From NCBI GenBank assembly GCA_964431965.1, contig CAYSLU010000008.1:1-64000 (forward strand): a stretch of DNA of 64,000 nucleotides, read 5' to 3'. The translations under genes were made by a program, and so were the position numbers. Positions 9,142-16,469 of this stretch are shown here, piece by piece. Positions within the stretch are counted from its first letter, which is position 1, and each line of letters begins with the position of its first letter. The notes beneath the pieces were generated by a model. The model was not told the DNA's origin and ran no database searches. It saw nothing but the letters and a program-made list of their open reading frames with translations. The stretch is from CAYSLU01 sp964431965 (lineage in GTDB: Bacteria; Verrucomicrobiota; Kiritimatiellia; CAIKKV01; CAYSLU01).

Positions 9142-10461
9142 TCAGGCGTCTGTCGCCAGCAGCCCCCGGAACCAGTCTCCGGTCTCGGCGCACCAGGCAT
9201 CGAGGCGGCGGCGATGCTCGGAGAGGACCGGCCGGTGCTCCGGCGCCTCGGCGAGGTTGGCCATCTCGTGCGGGTCGAGGGTGAGGTCAAAGAGCTGCTC
9301 GCGATGCTGGCCGCGGTCGTAGACCACGTACTTATGCCGGGCGGTGAGCAGCACACGTCCGGCGGTGTTGTAGCCGCGTCCGCCGTCGAAGAAGAGCTCG
9401 ATGGGCAGCTGGTCGCGCCACGCCGACGGGAAGCGGCCTTCGGCGATGGGGCGAAGGCTGGCGCCGCGGAGGCCCGCCGGCACGGGGACTCCGGCGTAGT
9501 CGCAGACCGTCGGCAGCAGGTCGAGCCCGTTGGAGACCAGGCGGTCCGACTCGACCGCGCCGGCCCGGCCGCCCGGGGCACGGATGACGAACGGGATACG
9601 GACCACTTCCTCGAAGTGGCAGCTCTTCTGGTTCCACTGGTGTGCGCCGTGGCCGTCGCCGTGATCGCTGGAGAAGATCACGACCGTGTTGTCGGCGAGG
9701 CCGGTCTCGCGGAGCGCATCCATGATCCGGCCGATCTCGCGGTCCACGCGCTCCACGAGCCGGAAGTAGGCCCAGCGCAGGCGGCGCCAGTCCTCCGGCG
9801 AGCGCAGGCGGTACGGGCAGAGGCTCCAGTTGCACGCCTGCTCGATCCGCAGGATCTCGGGCTCGAGCGGCGCCGGAAGGAAGTTCGGAGGGAGCGGGGG
9901 GCACTCCGCGGCGGGCGGCGGCTCGCCGATTTCGCCCCAGGGCAGGCGCATGGAGCGGCCCCATTCGCAGATATTGTGCGGATTGTCGAAGCTGGCAACC
10001 ATGAAGAACGGCCGGCGCTCCTCGGCCGGCGTGCGCTCGCGGCGGCGGAGGTCGGCGATGCAGGCGTCTGCCAGCTCGAGGTCGCTGAATCCGCAGATGC
10101 GGCGGAATCCGTGCGCGTTCGGCTCCGGCATGTCGATTTGGGGCACGTGCCACTTGCCGCCGTACACGCAGTCGTACCCGGCGTCGCCCAGGAGGCGGCC
10201 GAGCCCCTGCGGGCGGATGGCGGGATCGATCTCCTGGTTGTTCCGGCCCACGCCGCACTCGTGCGGCATGCGGCCGGTGAACATGCTCGCCCGGGCGGGC
10301 GAGCACAGCGGGTAGCTGCAGTAGGCGCGCGCGAACCGGACGCCCTCCGCCGCCAGCCGGTCCATGGCCGGGGTGCGCAGGTCGGGATTGCCGGCGGCGC
10401 TCATGGCGGAGGCCGACTGCTGGTCGGTGAACACGTACAATATGTTTGGCCGCTCGCTCAT
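9142..10461 (-). CDS. Formylglycine-type sulfatase
   Basis: This 439-residue sulfatase would remove sulfate esters from a glycan. The N-terminus NILYVFTDQQ provides the metal-binding Asp pair, and Cys53 in CSPARASMFTGR is the residue matured to formylglycine by an anaerobic- or FGE-type enzyme not seen in this window. Other family motifs are GGKWHVPQ, VIFSSDHGDGHGAH (metal ligands) and the Lys in WNQKSCHFEE. The C-terminal subdomain YNTAGRVLLTARHKYVVY with LFDLTLDPHEMANLA is standard. No signal peptide is present, so it is probably cytoplasmic. The ATG at 10461 follows CAGGAGCC. The open frame continues far upstream only as antisense of the next gene. Confidence 0.9.
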   Translation of the reverse strand: MSERPNILYVFTDQQSASAMSAAGNPDLRTPAMDRLAAEGVRFARAYCSYPLCSPARASMFTGRMPHECGVGRNNQEIDPAIRPQGLGRLLGDAGYDCVYGGKWHVPQIDMPEPNAHGFRRICGFSDLELADACIADLRRRERTPAEERRPFFMVASFDNPHNICEWGRSMRLPWGEIGEPPPAAECPPLPPNFLPAPLEPEILRIEQACNWSLCPYRLRSPEDWRRLRWAYFRLVERVDREIGRIMDALRETGLADNTVVIFSSDHGDGHGAHQWNQKSCHFEEVVRIPFVIRAPGGRAGAVESDRLVSNGLDLLPTVCDYAGVPVPAGLRGASLRPIAEGRFPSAWRDQLPIELFFDGGRGYNTAGRVLLTARHKYVVYDRGQHREQLFDLTLDPHEMANLAEAPEHRPVLSEHRRRLDAWCAETGDWFRGLLATDA

Positions 10462-10623
10462 GGGGGGGCTCCTGTGACCAATTGCACCTCCCGTATCGTC
10501 ACGGCCGGCGGCGAAGTCAAGCACATCAGCCCGCCGGCCTGTTGCGCCGTGTCGGGCGCTTGACGGCGGGGCTCGGCGGGGGGCATAGTTCGGGCCTCGC
10601 AGCGTGGTGTGGAGCAGCATGAC

Positions 10624-12789
10624 ATGAGCATTCCACCGACGAAAAACGTTGGCCGTCCCTTCTCGGAGATCGATGAGCTGCGTCGCGTGACCGCGGAGCT
10701 GCGGGCGCAGTACGAGGCGCAGGCGCGGATGAAGGAGGTGCTCCGGGAGAGCCTGGAGCGGTACCGCAGCCTGTTCGACCGCTCGCCCGTGTCGCTGTGG
10801 GAGGAGGACGTCTCCGACGCCAAGCGGCGCATCGACGAGCTCAGGCGCGACGAGGGCGTGACCGACTTCGCGAAGTACTTCCGGGAGCGGCCCGAGGTCG
10901 CGGCCGAGTGCGTCCGGCTGGCGCGGGTGGTGGACGTCAACCAGGCGACCCTCTCGCTGTTCGGCGCGCCCGACCGCGAGACGCTGATCCAGAATCTCGA
11001 CCGGTTCATCGGCGACGCGACCCCGGCCCTGTTCCGGTTCTCGCCGAACATCCTGTGCATCGCGTTGCACGAGCGGCGGTGCTCCGGAGAGTTCACGGCG
11101 CGCACCATGGACGGAAAGCCGCTGGTGCTGCGGTTTGTGTGGAATGTCGCGCCGGGCCACGAGGAGACGTACGACCGGGTCTATTACTCGCTTCTGGACA
11201 TCACCCCTCTGAAGCAGGTGGAAGCGGCCCTGCGCGACAGCGAGGCCCGCTTCCGCGAGCTGGCCGAGCAGCTGCCCGAGATGATCATGGAGGTCGACCT
11301 GACCGGACGGACGACCTTTGCCAACCGGAGCGCCGTTGAGCGAACCGGCTACTCGAAGGAGGAGTTCGAGGGCCTGGCCGCGACCGATCTGGTGATCCCG
11401 GGCGAGCGCGACCGGCTGACGCGGAACTTCCGGCGGCGGATCGCGGGCGAGAGCTTTCCGCCGGAGGAGTACACCGCGCGCCGGAAGGACGGGAGCGAGG
11501 CTCCGATCCTGGTGCATAACGCGCTGGTCGTCCGGAACGGCCGGCCGGCCGGCCTCCGGGGAATCATCTTGGACCTGACCGACCGGAAGCGCGCCGAAGC
11601 CGACCGGCTGAGGCTGGAGCAGCGCGTTCAGCAGGCGCAGAAGATGGAGAGCCTCGCGGTCCTGGCGGGCGGCATCGCGCACGACTTCAACAATCTGTTG
11701 GCCTCCATCCTGGGCAACCTGGACCTGGCGCGCCTGGAGATTCAGCCGAACTCGGCGGCTGGCGGCTACCTGCACAATGTGGAGCGGGCGTCGCAGCGGG
11801 CGGCGGAGCTCTGCCGGGAGCTGCTCGCATACTCCGGGAAGGGGCGCTTCGAGGTGGAGGCCGCGGACCTGAGCGCCATCGCGCGGGAGATGACGCAGCT
11901 CCTCGCCGTGTCGATCTCAAAGCGGGCCGTCATCCGCTACTACCTGGCCGAGGGGCTTCCCCCGGTCGAGGTAGACGCGACGCAGATCCGCCAGATCGTC
12001 ATGAACCTCATCACCAACGCGTCGGAGTCGCTCGGAGGGAGGGAGGGGGTCATCACCGTGACCACGGGGGTCATGGAGTGCCCGGCGGAATACCTCGCCG
12101 AGGCGCTGGGCGGCGAGGCGCTGCCCGCCGGCCGGTACGACTACTTCGAAGTGGCGGACACGGGGTGCGGGATGGACGGCGAGACGCGACGGCGGATCTT
12201 CGACCCGTTCTTTACGACCAAGGTATCGGGGCGCGGGCTGGGGCTCGCCGCCGTGCTGGGGATCGTCCGGGGGCACCGCGGCGCGGTGCGGGTGAAGACG
12301 GCCCCGGGACAGGGCTCCGCGTTTCGCGTGCTGCTTCCCGCCGGCGGTGCGAGCCGGCCGGCGCCGCCCCCCGCGGCCGCCCCGGCCGCGGCCTCCGGCA
12401 CGGTGCTGGTGGTCGACGACGAGGAGGCCGTCCGCGTGGTGGTCGGGCGCATGCTGGAGAAGGCCGGGTTCCGCGTCCTGCTCGCGGCAGACGGCGCCAA
12501 GGCGGTGGAGATCTTTCGCGAGAACGCGGATGCGGTCAGCTGCGTGCTGCTGGACGTCACCATGCCGCAGATGGACGGCGCGGAGGCGTTCCGGCAGATG
12601 GCGGAGATCCGGCCGGGCGTCCGGGTCCTGCTGGCGAGCGGGTACAGCGAGCAGGACGTCCTGCCCCTGTTCGCCGGGCGCCGCCTCGCGGCGTTCATCC
12701 AGAAGCCGTACCAGATGAGCGCGCTGATTCCGAAGGTTGCAGCGGTGATCGCGGGGGCATCGGCGGCCCCGCGGGAGGAGCGGGCATGA
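10624..12789 (+). CDS. PAS-containing hybrid sensor histidine kinase
   Basis: The 721-residue protein has no membrane segment and is probably a cytosolic sensor. In order: an N-terminal coiled coil (about 15-45), a divergent PAS-like region (about 45-195), a PAS/PAC domain (about 200-320), a HisKA domain with the phospho-acceptor His353 in GGIAHDFNNLL, an ATPase domain with NLITNASES, DTGCGMDG and RGLGLAAVLGIVRGH motifs, and a C-terminal receiver (about 594-710) with VVDDEE, phospho-acceptor Asp644 in LLDVTMPQ and Lys in QKPYQ. An alternative GTG start lies at 10609. Its stop overlaps the next start as ATGA, so the two are translationally coupled. No partner kinase or DNA-binding regulator is adjacent. 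Confidence 0.9.
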   Translation: MSIPPTKNVGRPFSEIDELRRVTAELRAQYEAQARMKEVLRESLERYRSLFDRSPVSLWEEDVSDAKRRIDELRRDEGVTDFAKYFRERPEVAAECVRLARVVDVNQATLSLFGAPDRETLIQNLDRFIGDATPALFRFSPNILCIALHERRCSGEFTARTMDGKPLVLRFVWNVAPGHEETYDRVYYSLLDITPLKQVEAALRDSEARFRELAEQLPEMIMEVDLTGRTTFANRSAVERTGYSKEEFEGLAATDLVIPGERDRLTRNFRRRIAGESFPPEEYTARRKDGSEAPILVHNALVVRNGRPAGLRGIILDLTDRKRAEADRLRLEQRVQQAQKMESLAVLAGGIAHDFNNLLASILGNLDLARLEIQPNSAAGGYLHNVERASQRAAELCRELLAYSGKGRFEVEAADLSAIAREMTQLLAVSISKRAVIRYYLAEGLPPVEVDATQIRQIVMNLITNASESLGGREGVITVTTGVMECPAEYLAEALGGEALPAGRYDYFEVADTGCGMDGETRRRIFDPFFTTKVSGRGLGLAAVLGIVRGHRGAVRVKTAPGQGSAFRVLLPAGGASRPAPPPAAAPAAASGTVLVVDDEEAVRVVVGRMLEKAGFRVLLAADGAKAVEIFRENADAVSCVLLDVTMPQMDGAEAFRQMAEIRPGVRVLLASGYSEQDVLPLFAGRRLAAFIQKPYQMSALIPKVAAVIAGASAAPREERA

Positions 12790-13097
12790 GCGTGACGATG
12801 CGTATCCTGCAGCGGTTTGACGTGCGGCACGAGCGTCAGTTCATGGACCTCGAGCGGAAGTTCGCGGAGCTCGAGGCGCGGCGGCCGGACTACCCGAAGG
12901 CCCGGCGCATGAAGCCGATCTCGGCGGCGGAGCCCTGCAACACGCTGGTCTGGCAGTGCGAGTTCCCGGACATCGAGTCCGCGCGGAGCGTGCTCGACTT
13001 CTTTGCCGGCGATGCCGCGCACGAGGAGCTGTTCGCGAAGCAGGTGGCCTTCTTCGAGCAGGTTCGGGTCGAGTTCTACGAGAACCTGGACTTCTGA
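12786..13097 (+). CDS. Small protein, possibly a dimeric alpha/beta-barrel
   Basis: This 103-residue protein starts inside the stop codon of the histidine kinase gene (ATGA, 12786-12789), which implies coupled translation and a related role. Its pattern, an N-terminal strand MRILQRFDV, a helix RQFMDLERKFAELEAR, a strand LVWQCEFPD, then a helix SARSVLDFFAGDAAHEELF and a final strand region, fits the ferredoxin-like fold of dimeric alpha/beta-barrel proteins (the NIPSNAP/monooxygenase type). No catalytic residues are evident. It may be a ligand-binding accessory to the kinase; this is inference. Confidence 0.65.
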   Translation: MSVTMRILQRFDVRHERQFMDLERKFAELEARRPDYPKARRMKPISAAEPCNTLVWQCEFPDIESARSVLDFFAGDAAHEELFAKQVAFFEQVRVEFYENLDF

Positions 13098-13104
13098 TCC
13101 GCGG

Positions 13105-13515
13105 TCAGCGCGCCAGCAGGATGAAGATCAGCTTGCCGCGCTCCGTCGGGATTCCGCCCACGATGAGGGGGATGCCGTCCTGCAGTTCGACCGTGGTCTG
13201 GAGCACGGCGCGTCCATCGCGCGTGACGGTGACCTGCAGGTTCCCCTGGCGTCCGCTGCAGCGGACCGTGAGCCCTTCGCCCATGGGCATCGCGCCGTCC
13301 GCGGGGAGCGCGAGCGAGCGCGTCGCGAGCAGCGCATAGGTGTTGAACGGCATATTGCCGCGGAGCAGCTCGGCCACGTCGGACAGGCCGTCGCCGACAC
13401 CCTGCCCGCGGTTGCTGGCCTGGACCAGGCGGATCGAGAGAGAGCCTGCGGCGCTTGCCGCGCCGGTGAGCGCAAGCAGCGCCACGATGCATGCCATGCC
13501 GATTCGAAGTCTCAT
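13105..13515 (-). CDS. Small secreted protein of unknown function
   Basis: The 136-residue product starts with a convincing signal peptide (residues 1-22, MRLRIGMACIVALLALTGAA, cleavage near ASA-AG). The mature part is beta-rich: LSIRLVQASN, MPFNTYALLATRSLALP, GNLQVTVTRDGRAVLQTTVEL and KLIFILLAR read as strands. It lies 13 bp after the probable anti-sigma gene and is likely the third gene of the same transcript. I do not recognise a family. Confidence 0.65.
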   Translation of the reverse strand: MRLRIGMACIVALLALTGAASAAGSLSIRLVQASNRGQGVGDGLSDVAELLRGNMPFNTYALLATRSLALPADGAMPMGEGLTVRCSGRQGNLQVTVTRDGRAVLQTTVELQDGIPLIVGGIPTERGKLIFILLAR

Positions 13516-13528
13516 CCGGTGTACCCGC

Positions 13529-13888
13529 CTACATCGAGTCCATGTCTGAAATCCAGACGATCGTACCCTTGCGGCTCGCGTCGGTCATTATAAAGATGCC
13601 GCTGTGCGCGGCAAACACTTCGAGCCGCTTCACCTGGTTGGCGTGCGGGCCGGCGTGCAGCGGGACGAGCAGCAGCGCCGCGGCGGCTGCGAGCGCGCCG
13701 ACGCCGCCGGCCGCCCACTTCAGCCACGGGGGCAGGAGCGGGGGCAGCTCGGGGGCCAGCTCGTTCTGGCTCACCATTCGGGCTCGGGCCTGAAACTGCC
13801 GCCAGAACGAGGCGGCGTCCGTCATCCTCCGGCCGGCCGCCTGCCCGCGCAGCGCCGACCGAACGTCCTTCCACGACCGGTTGCTCAT
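13529..13888 (-). CDS. Single-pass membrane protein, probable anti-sigma factor
   Basis: This 119-residue protein starts in the ATGA overlap with the sigma factor's stop (13885-13888), the usual arrangement for an anti-sigma factor. It has a basic, helical N-terminal cytoplasmic part of about 50 residues (WKDVRSALRGQ, FWRQFQARARM), a membrane segment at about 56-77 (WLKWAAGGVGALAAAAALLL), and a short external tail ending HSGIFIMTDASRKGTIVWI. The role is inferred from position and topology; the N-terminal part lacks the His/Cys pattern of zinc-binding anti-sigma domains. Confidence 0.7.
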   Translation of the reverse strand: MSNRSWKDVRSALRGQAAGRRMTDAASFWRQFQARARMVSQNELAPELPPLLPPWLKWAAGGVGALAAAAALLLVPLHAGPHANQVKRLEVFAAHSGIFIMTDASRKGTIVWISDMDSM

Positions 13889-14496
13889 GGGCTGTCCCTC
13901 CGCTCGGCCGGTCCGCCCGGGCCGGCATCCGTTTCGTCCTCGCGCAGACGCGCCATCAGCTTGCGCCGGCCGTTGAACAGGCGCGACATCACGGTGCCGA
14001 TCGATACGCCCGTCGCCGCGGCGATCTCGGCGTAGCTGAGGCCGTCGGCAAAACGCAGCAGCAGCGTCGCGCGCATCTCCGGCGACACCCGGTTGAGCGC
14101 CCGCTCGATGGCGTCGCCCGTCTCGGCGCTCGCGAGTTCCTGGGCCGGCGTCCGCGCCGCCGGATCAGGGATGTCATCCGCCCGCCCGGCGGCGTCTCCG
14201 GTGTCGGCGGGCATTCGCTCGGCCGCCCGGTGGCGCGCGCGCAGCGCGTCCATGGCGCAGTTCCACGCCAGCCGGTACACCCACGTCCGGAACGTCGAGC
14301 GCCCGCTGAAGCCCGGGATGGCCTTCCAGACCTTCACCGCGGTCTCCATGACGACGTCGTCGGCGTCCGACGGGCCGACGAGGCGGTTCGCGACGACGAA
14401 GACCATGGGGCGGATGCGCTCGAAGAGCGCGGCGAATGCGTCCATGTCCCCGCTTCGGGCTCGCGCGATCAGGTCCCTGGTCTCGCGGTCTTCCAT
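13885..14496 (-). CDS. ECF-type RNA polymerase sigma factor
   Basis: The 203-residue protein carries sigma region 2 (about residues 20-90: RIRPMVFVVANRLVG, DADDVVMETAVKVWKAIPG, FRTWVYRLAWNCAMDALR) and region 4 (about 125-185: VSPEMRATLLLRFADGLSYA, EIAAATGVSIGTVMSRLFNG), separated by an acidic linker. It has no regions 1 or 3, as expected of extracytoplasmic-function sigma factors. It is the first gene of a three-gene set with a membrane protein and a secreted protein, so it probably answers to an envelope or extracellular signal. Confidence 0.92.
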   Translation of the reverse strand: MEDRETRDLIARARSGDMDAFAALFERIRPMVFVVANRLVGPSDADDVVMETAVKVWKAIPGFSGRSTFRTWVYRLAWNCAMDALRARHRAAERMPADTGDAAGRADDIPDPAARTPAQELASAETGDAIERALNRVSPEMRATLLLRFADGLSYAEIAAATGVSIGTVMSRLFNGRRKLMARLREDETDAGPGGPAERRDSP

Positions 14497-14562
14497 CTGG
14501 AGTTAGACGACGGAGCGCCCTCGGATATTCACCCGCCCGTCCGATCGGCCGGGCCAGCGTGC

Positions 14563-14568
14563 AGTATA
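14563..14568 (-). promoter_or_regulatory. Possible -10 element of the sigma factor operon
   Basis: TATACT on the minus strand lies about 67 bases upstream of the sigma factor start, in a stretch with no open gene. A matching -35 is weak (TTTCGC about 17 bases further up). Confidence 0.3.
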
Positions 14569-14674
14569 GGGAACTGCCTGCGAAACGGCACGGCGCGAAT
14601 GGGGAAATCCGCCGCTCGATATTCGGCGTGTGCGTGGTAAGGTCTACCGGGCTGCGGAGATTGAGGAGAAGGCC

Positions 14675-14732
14675 ATGAGTCTGCGTGCCGGTGTCGCGAG
14701 GGAGATCATCTCGCCGGATCCCGTTCCGGGGA
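14675..14732 (+). pseudogene. Truncated 5' end of a ceramidase-like gene
   Basis: The reading frame starts with a good ribosome site (TTGAGGAGAAGGCC before ATG) and encodes MSLRAGVAREIISPDPVPG, then loses sense. This is close to how neutral/alkaline ceramidase-like proteins begin; the intact homologue in this window at 37937-39253 starts MKAGFARVSITPPIG. The rest of the gene is missing, and the sequence runs directly into the start of a gene on the opposite strand. I read it as the left side of a deletion scar. Confidence 0.55.
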
Positions 14733-14794
14733 ATGGTGATGTGCAGGCTCCGGCCGTAGCGCTGGACCTGCTTCAGCGTGTCCACGGCGGACAT
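14730..14794 (-). pseudogene. Truncated 5' end of a gene coupled to the PIG-L gene
   Basis: An ATG at 14794 overlaps the PIG-L stop codon as ATGA, the sign of a real coupled downstream gene. It encodes MSAVDTLKQVQRYGRSLHIT followed by IP, then the frame runs through unrelated sequence. The stretch VQRYGRSLHITIP resembles the first strand of AbrB/SpoVT-type DNA-binding domains, but is too short for a firm call. The gene is cut off about 65 bases from its start, exactly where the opposing ceramidase-like start also ends. Confidence 0.5.
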
Positions 14795-15495
14795 CAGGGG
14801 CCGGATGGCGGAAACAGGTCGGCCACGTCGCGGACCGGCGCCGGCCGGTAGGCGCAGCGCGTGAGCGCCTCGCCGTACTTGACCCCGATCAGATACCCGC
14901 GCTCCAGCGCCCGGCCTTCCATCATCTGGAAGATGCTGCCGACGTGCTCGAGCTGCGAACCGTAGGTCTTCATGGCCTCGACCTTGATCTCGTAGGCGTC
15001 CGTGACGTCCACGACGAGGCCCGGCCGGACCATGGGCTCCAGCACCTCGAACTCGTAGAGCGGCACGTGTCGCCACACGGGGCCGGCGTCCATCGCGCAG
15101 GGCAGGGCGGCGTGGTGCCAGCCCTCCACGACGACGTCGTGCACGGCCATGTGGTCGTTGTAGTCCGCCCGACTGTGCGTGAACACGATGTCGGGCTGGA
15201 ACTGGCGGATGTGACGGACGACGGCGTGGTAGGTGGAGTTGTCCACCTTGAGATTCCAGTCGAGGAGGCGCAGGTTCACGTACTCGGCGATCCCGAGGAT
15301 ACGGCACACCCGCAGGGTCTCCTCGTGCCGTTGCTGGACGATGGTGTCCTTCTCCTGGACGCGCGTGTAACCCTCGGCTCCCTCGGAGAACATGACCAGT
15401 CGGATGTGGGCGCCGGTGTCCGCGAGCCGGCGCAGCATGCCGCCGATCGCGATCACCTCGTCATCCGCATGGGCGCAGAACACGAGCACCTTCAT
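14794..15495 (-). CDS. PIG-L (LmbE-like) N-acetylglucosamine deacetylase-family protein
   Basis: The 233-residue protein belongs to the PIG-L/LmbE zinc hydrolases, which deacetylate N-acetylglucosaminyl compounds. The zinc site is seen in HADDEV near residue 9 (first His and Asp) and THSRADYNDHMAVHD around residue 105 (His ligands). The family fold continues to the C-terminus with the VEAMKTYGSQLEH helix. The ATG at 15495 follows AGAGGTG; the open frame further upstream translates heptanucleotide repeats and is not coding. The stop overlaps a truncated downstream gene. The substrate is unknown. Confidence 0.88.
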   Translation of the reverse strand: MKVLVFCAHADDEVIAIGGMLRRLADTGAHIRLVMFSEGAEGYTRVQEKDTIVQQRHEETLRVCRILGIAEYVNLRLLDWNLKVDNSTYHAVVRHIRQFQPDIVFTHSRADYNDHMAVHDVVVEGWHHAALPCAMDAGPVWRHVPLYEFEVLEPMVRPGLVVDVTDAYEIKVEAMKTYGSQLEHVGSIFQMMEGRALERGYLIGVKYGEALTRCAYRPAPVRDVADLFPPSGP

Positions 15496-15520
15496 GGAGC
15501 ACCTCTGAGCGGGGGATGCA

Positions 15521-15576
15521 GACCATAGACCATAGACCATAGACCACTGACCACTGACCACTGACCACTGACCATC
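15521..15576. repeat. Heptanucleotide tandem repeat
   Basis: Eight consecutive 7-bp units: three GACCATA, four GACCACT and a final GACCATC. It fills the space between the PIG-L leader and the stop codon of the nitrilase gene. Related degenerate heptads occur at 60961-60993. Confidence 0.9.
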
Positions 15577-15577
15577 C

Positions 15578-16441
15578 TCACGCCGGCTTGATATTTGCGC
15601 GCGCCTTGACGTCGCGAACCATGCGCCGCCAGTGCGCGGCCAGGAAGGGCGGGTTGGCCATGCTGTCGAGGATGTACGAGCGGTCCGCGCGGTCGAGGTC
15701 CATCACCGCGGTGATCGTCTCTTCCTGGTAGTAGCCGGCCTCCGCCAGCGGGATTCCCCCGGGCTCGCGGATGAAGGACGAGCCGCTCGACGTCTGCTTG
15801 CCGTCCGGCGCCTCGCCGATGGTGTTCGCGACGCAGTGGAAAATCCGCGAGTTGGGGGCGACGGGCTGCTGCGCGCGGCCGGCGGTTCGCTTCCAGCAGA
15901 CGGCCTCGATCTCGTCGGAGCTGCAGGACGGGTGGAACAGGATCTGCGCCCCGGCCATGGCCGGGATGCGGTAGAGTTCCGGGTGGCGGCCGTCGCGGCA
16001 GATGACGAGCGTGCAGAGGATCCCGTCGATCTCAAACAGCGAGAGCTTGTTGCCGCCCCGGCAGTACTTCTTCTCGTCCCGCCCGGCCATGTGAACCTTG
16101 GCGTACTCGTGCGTGATCTCGCCCTTCGGGTTGATCACGTGCGCCAGGTTCAGGAACCGGTCGCGCGTCCGCTGGATCGTGCCGGCGATGACCCATATGC
16201 CATGCTGCTTCGCGGCTGCCCGGGTCTGGCGCAGCGCGTCCCGCACGTCTCGCTGATCCAGTTTCACGACAAAGGGGAAGTAGTAGCTGGTCAGGCTCGC
16301 CTCCGGGAACAGCACGACCCGGCTGCCGCCGGACGCCGCGGCCTCAATCTGCTCGAGGGTTCGCCGGAGATTGTATGCCAGGGACTTCGCCCAGTGCATC
16401 TGCACGCACGAGACCTGAATGGCATTCGGAACTGCACCCAT
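15578..16441 (-). CDS. Carbon-nitrogen hydrolase (nitrilase superfamily)
   Basis: The 287-residue protein has the complete nitrilase-superfamily triad: Glu47 in LFPEASLT, Lys115 in YAKVHM, and the nucleophile Cys148 in VICRDGRHPE. Length and motif spacing are normal for amidases of this family, which hydrolyse amide or carbamoyl C-N bonds. The Cys context (CRDGRHPELYR) differs from the CYD of many amidases, so the substrate class is uncertain. The ATG at 16441 follows AAGGGAGA. It lies upstream of the PIG-L gene on the same strand, separated by tandem repeats, and may form an operon with it for amino-sugar or amide metabolism. Confidence 0.9.
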   Translation of the reverse strand: MGAVPNAIQVSCVQMHWAKSLAYNLRRTLEQIEAAASGGSRVVLFPEASLTSYYFPFVVKLDQRDVRDALRQTRAAAKQHGIWVIAGTIQRTRDRFLNLAHVINPKGEITHEYAKVHMAGRDEKKYCRGGNKLSLFEIDGILCTLVICRDGRHPELYRIPAMAGAQILFHPSCSSDEIEAVCWKRTAGRAQQPVAPNSRIFHCVANTIGEAPDGKQTSSGSSFIREPGGIPLAEAGYYQEETITAVMDLDRADRSYILDSMANPPFLAAHWRRMVRDVKARANIKPA

Positions 16442-16469
16442 CGCGCATCTCCCTTGTGTGTTTGCCCGA

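Noticed and set aside
10462..11775. N-terminal extension of the sulfatase to 877 codons
   Set aside because: The added part is antisense to the histidine kinase and lacks any domain; the sulfatase has a ribosome site at its own ATG.
14497..15307. Minus-strand frame running from the PIG-L gene through the sigma gene
   Set aside because: It is out of frame with both real genes; only the first 65 bases after 14794 look like a real, truncated gene.
15521..15576. CRISPR array
   Set aside because: The repeats are 7 bp long and contiguous, with no spacers and no cas genes.
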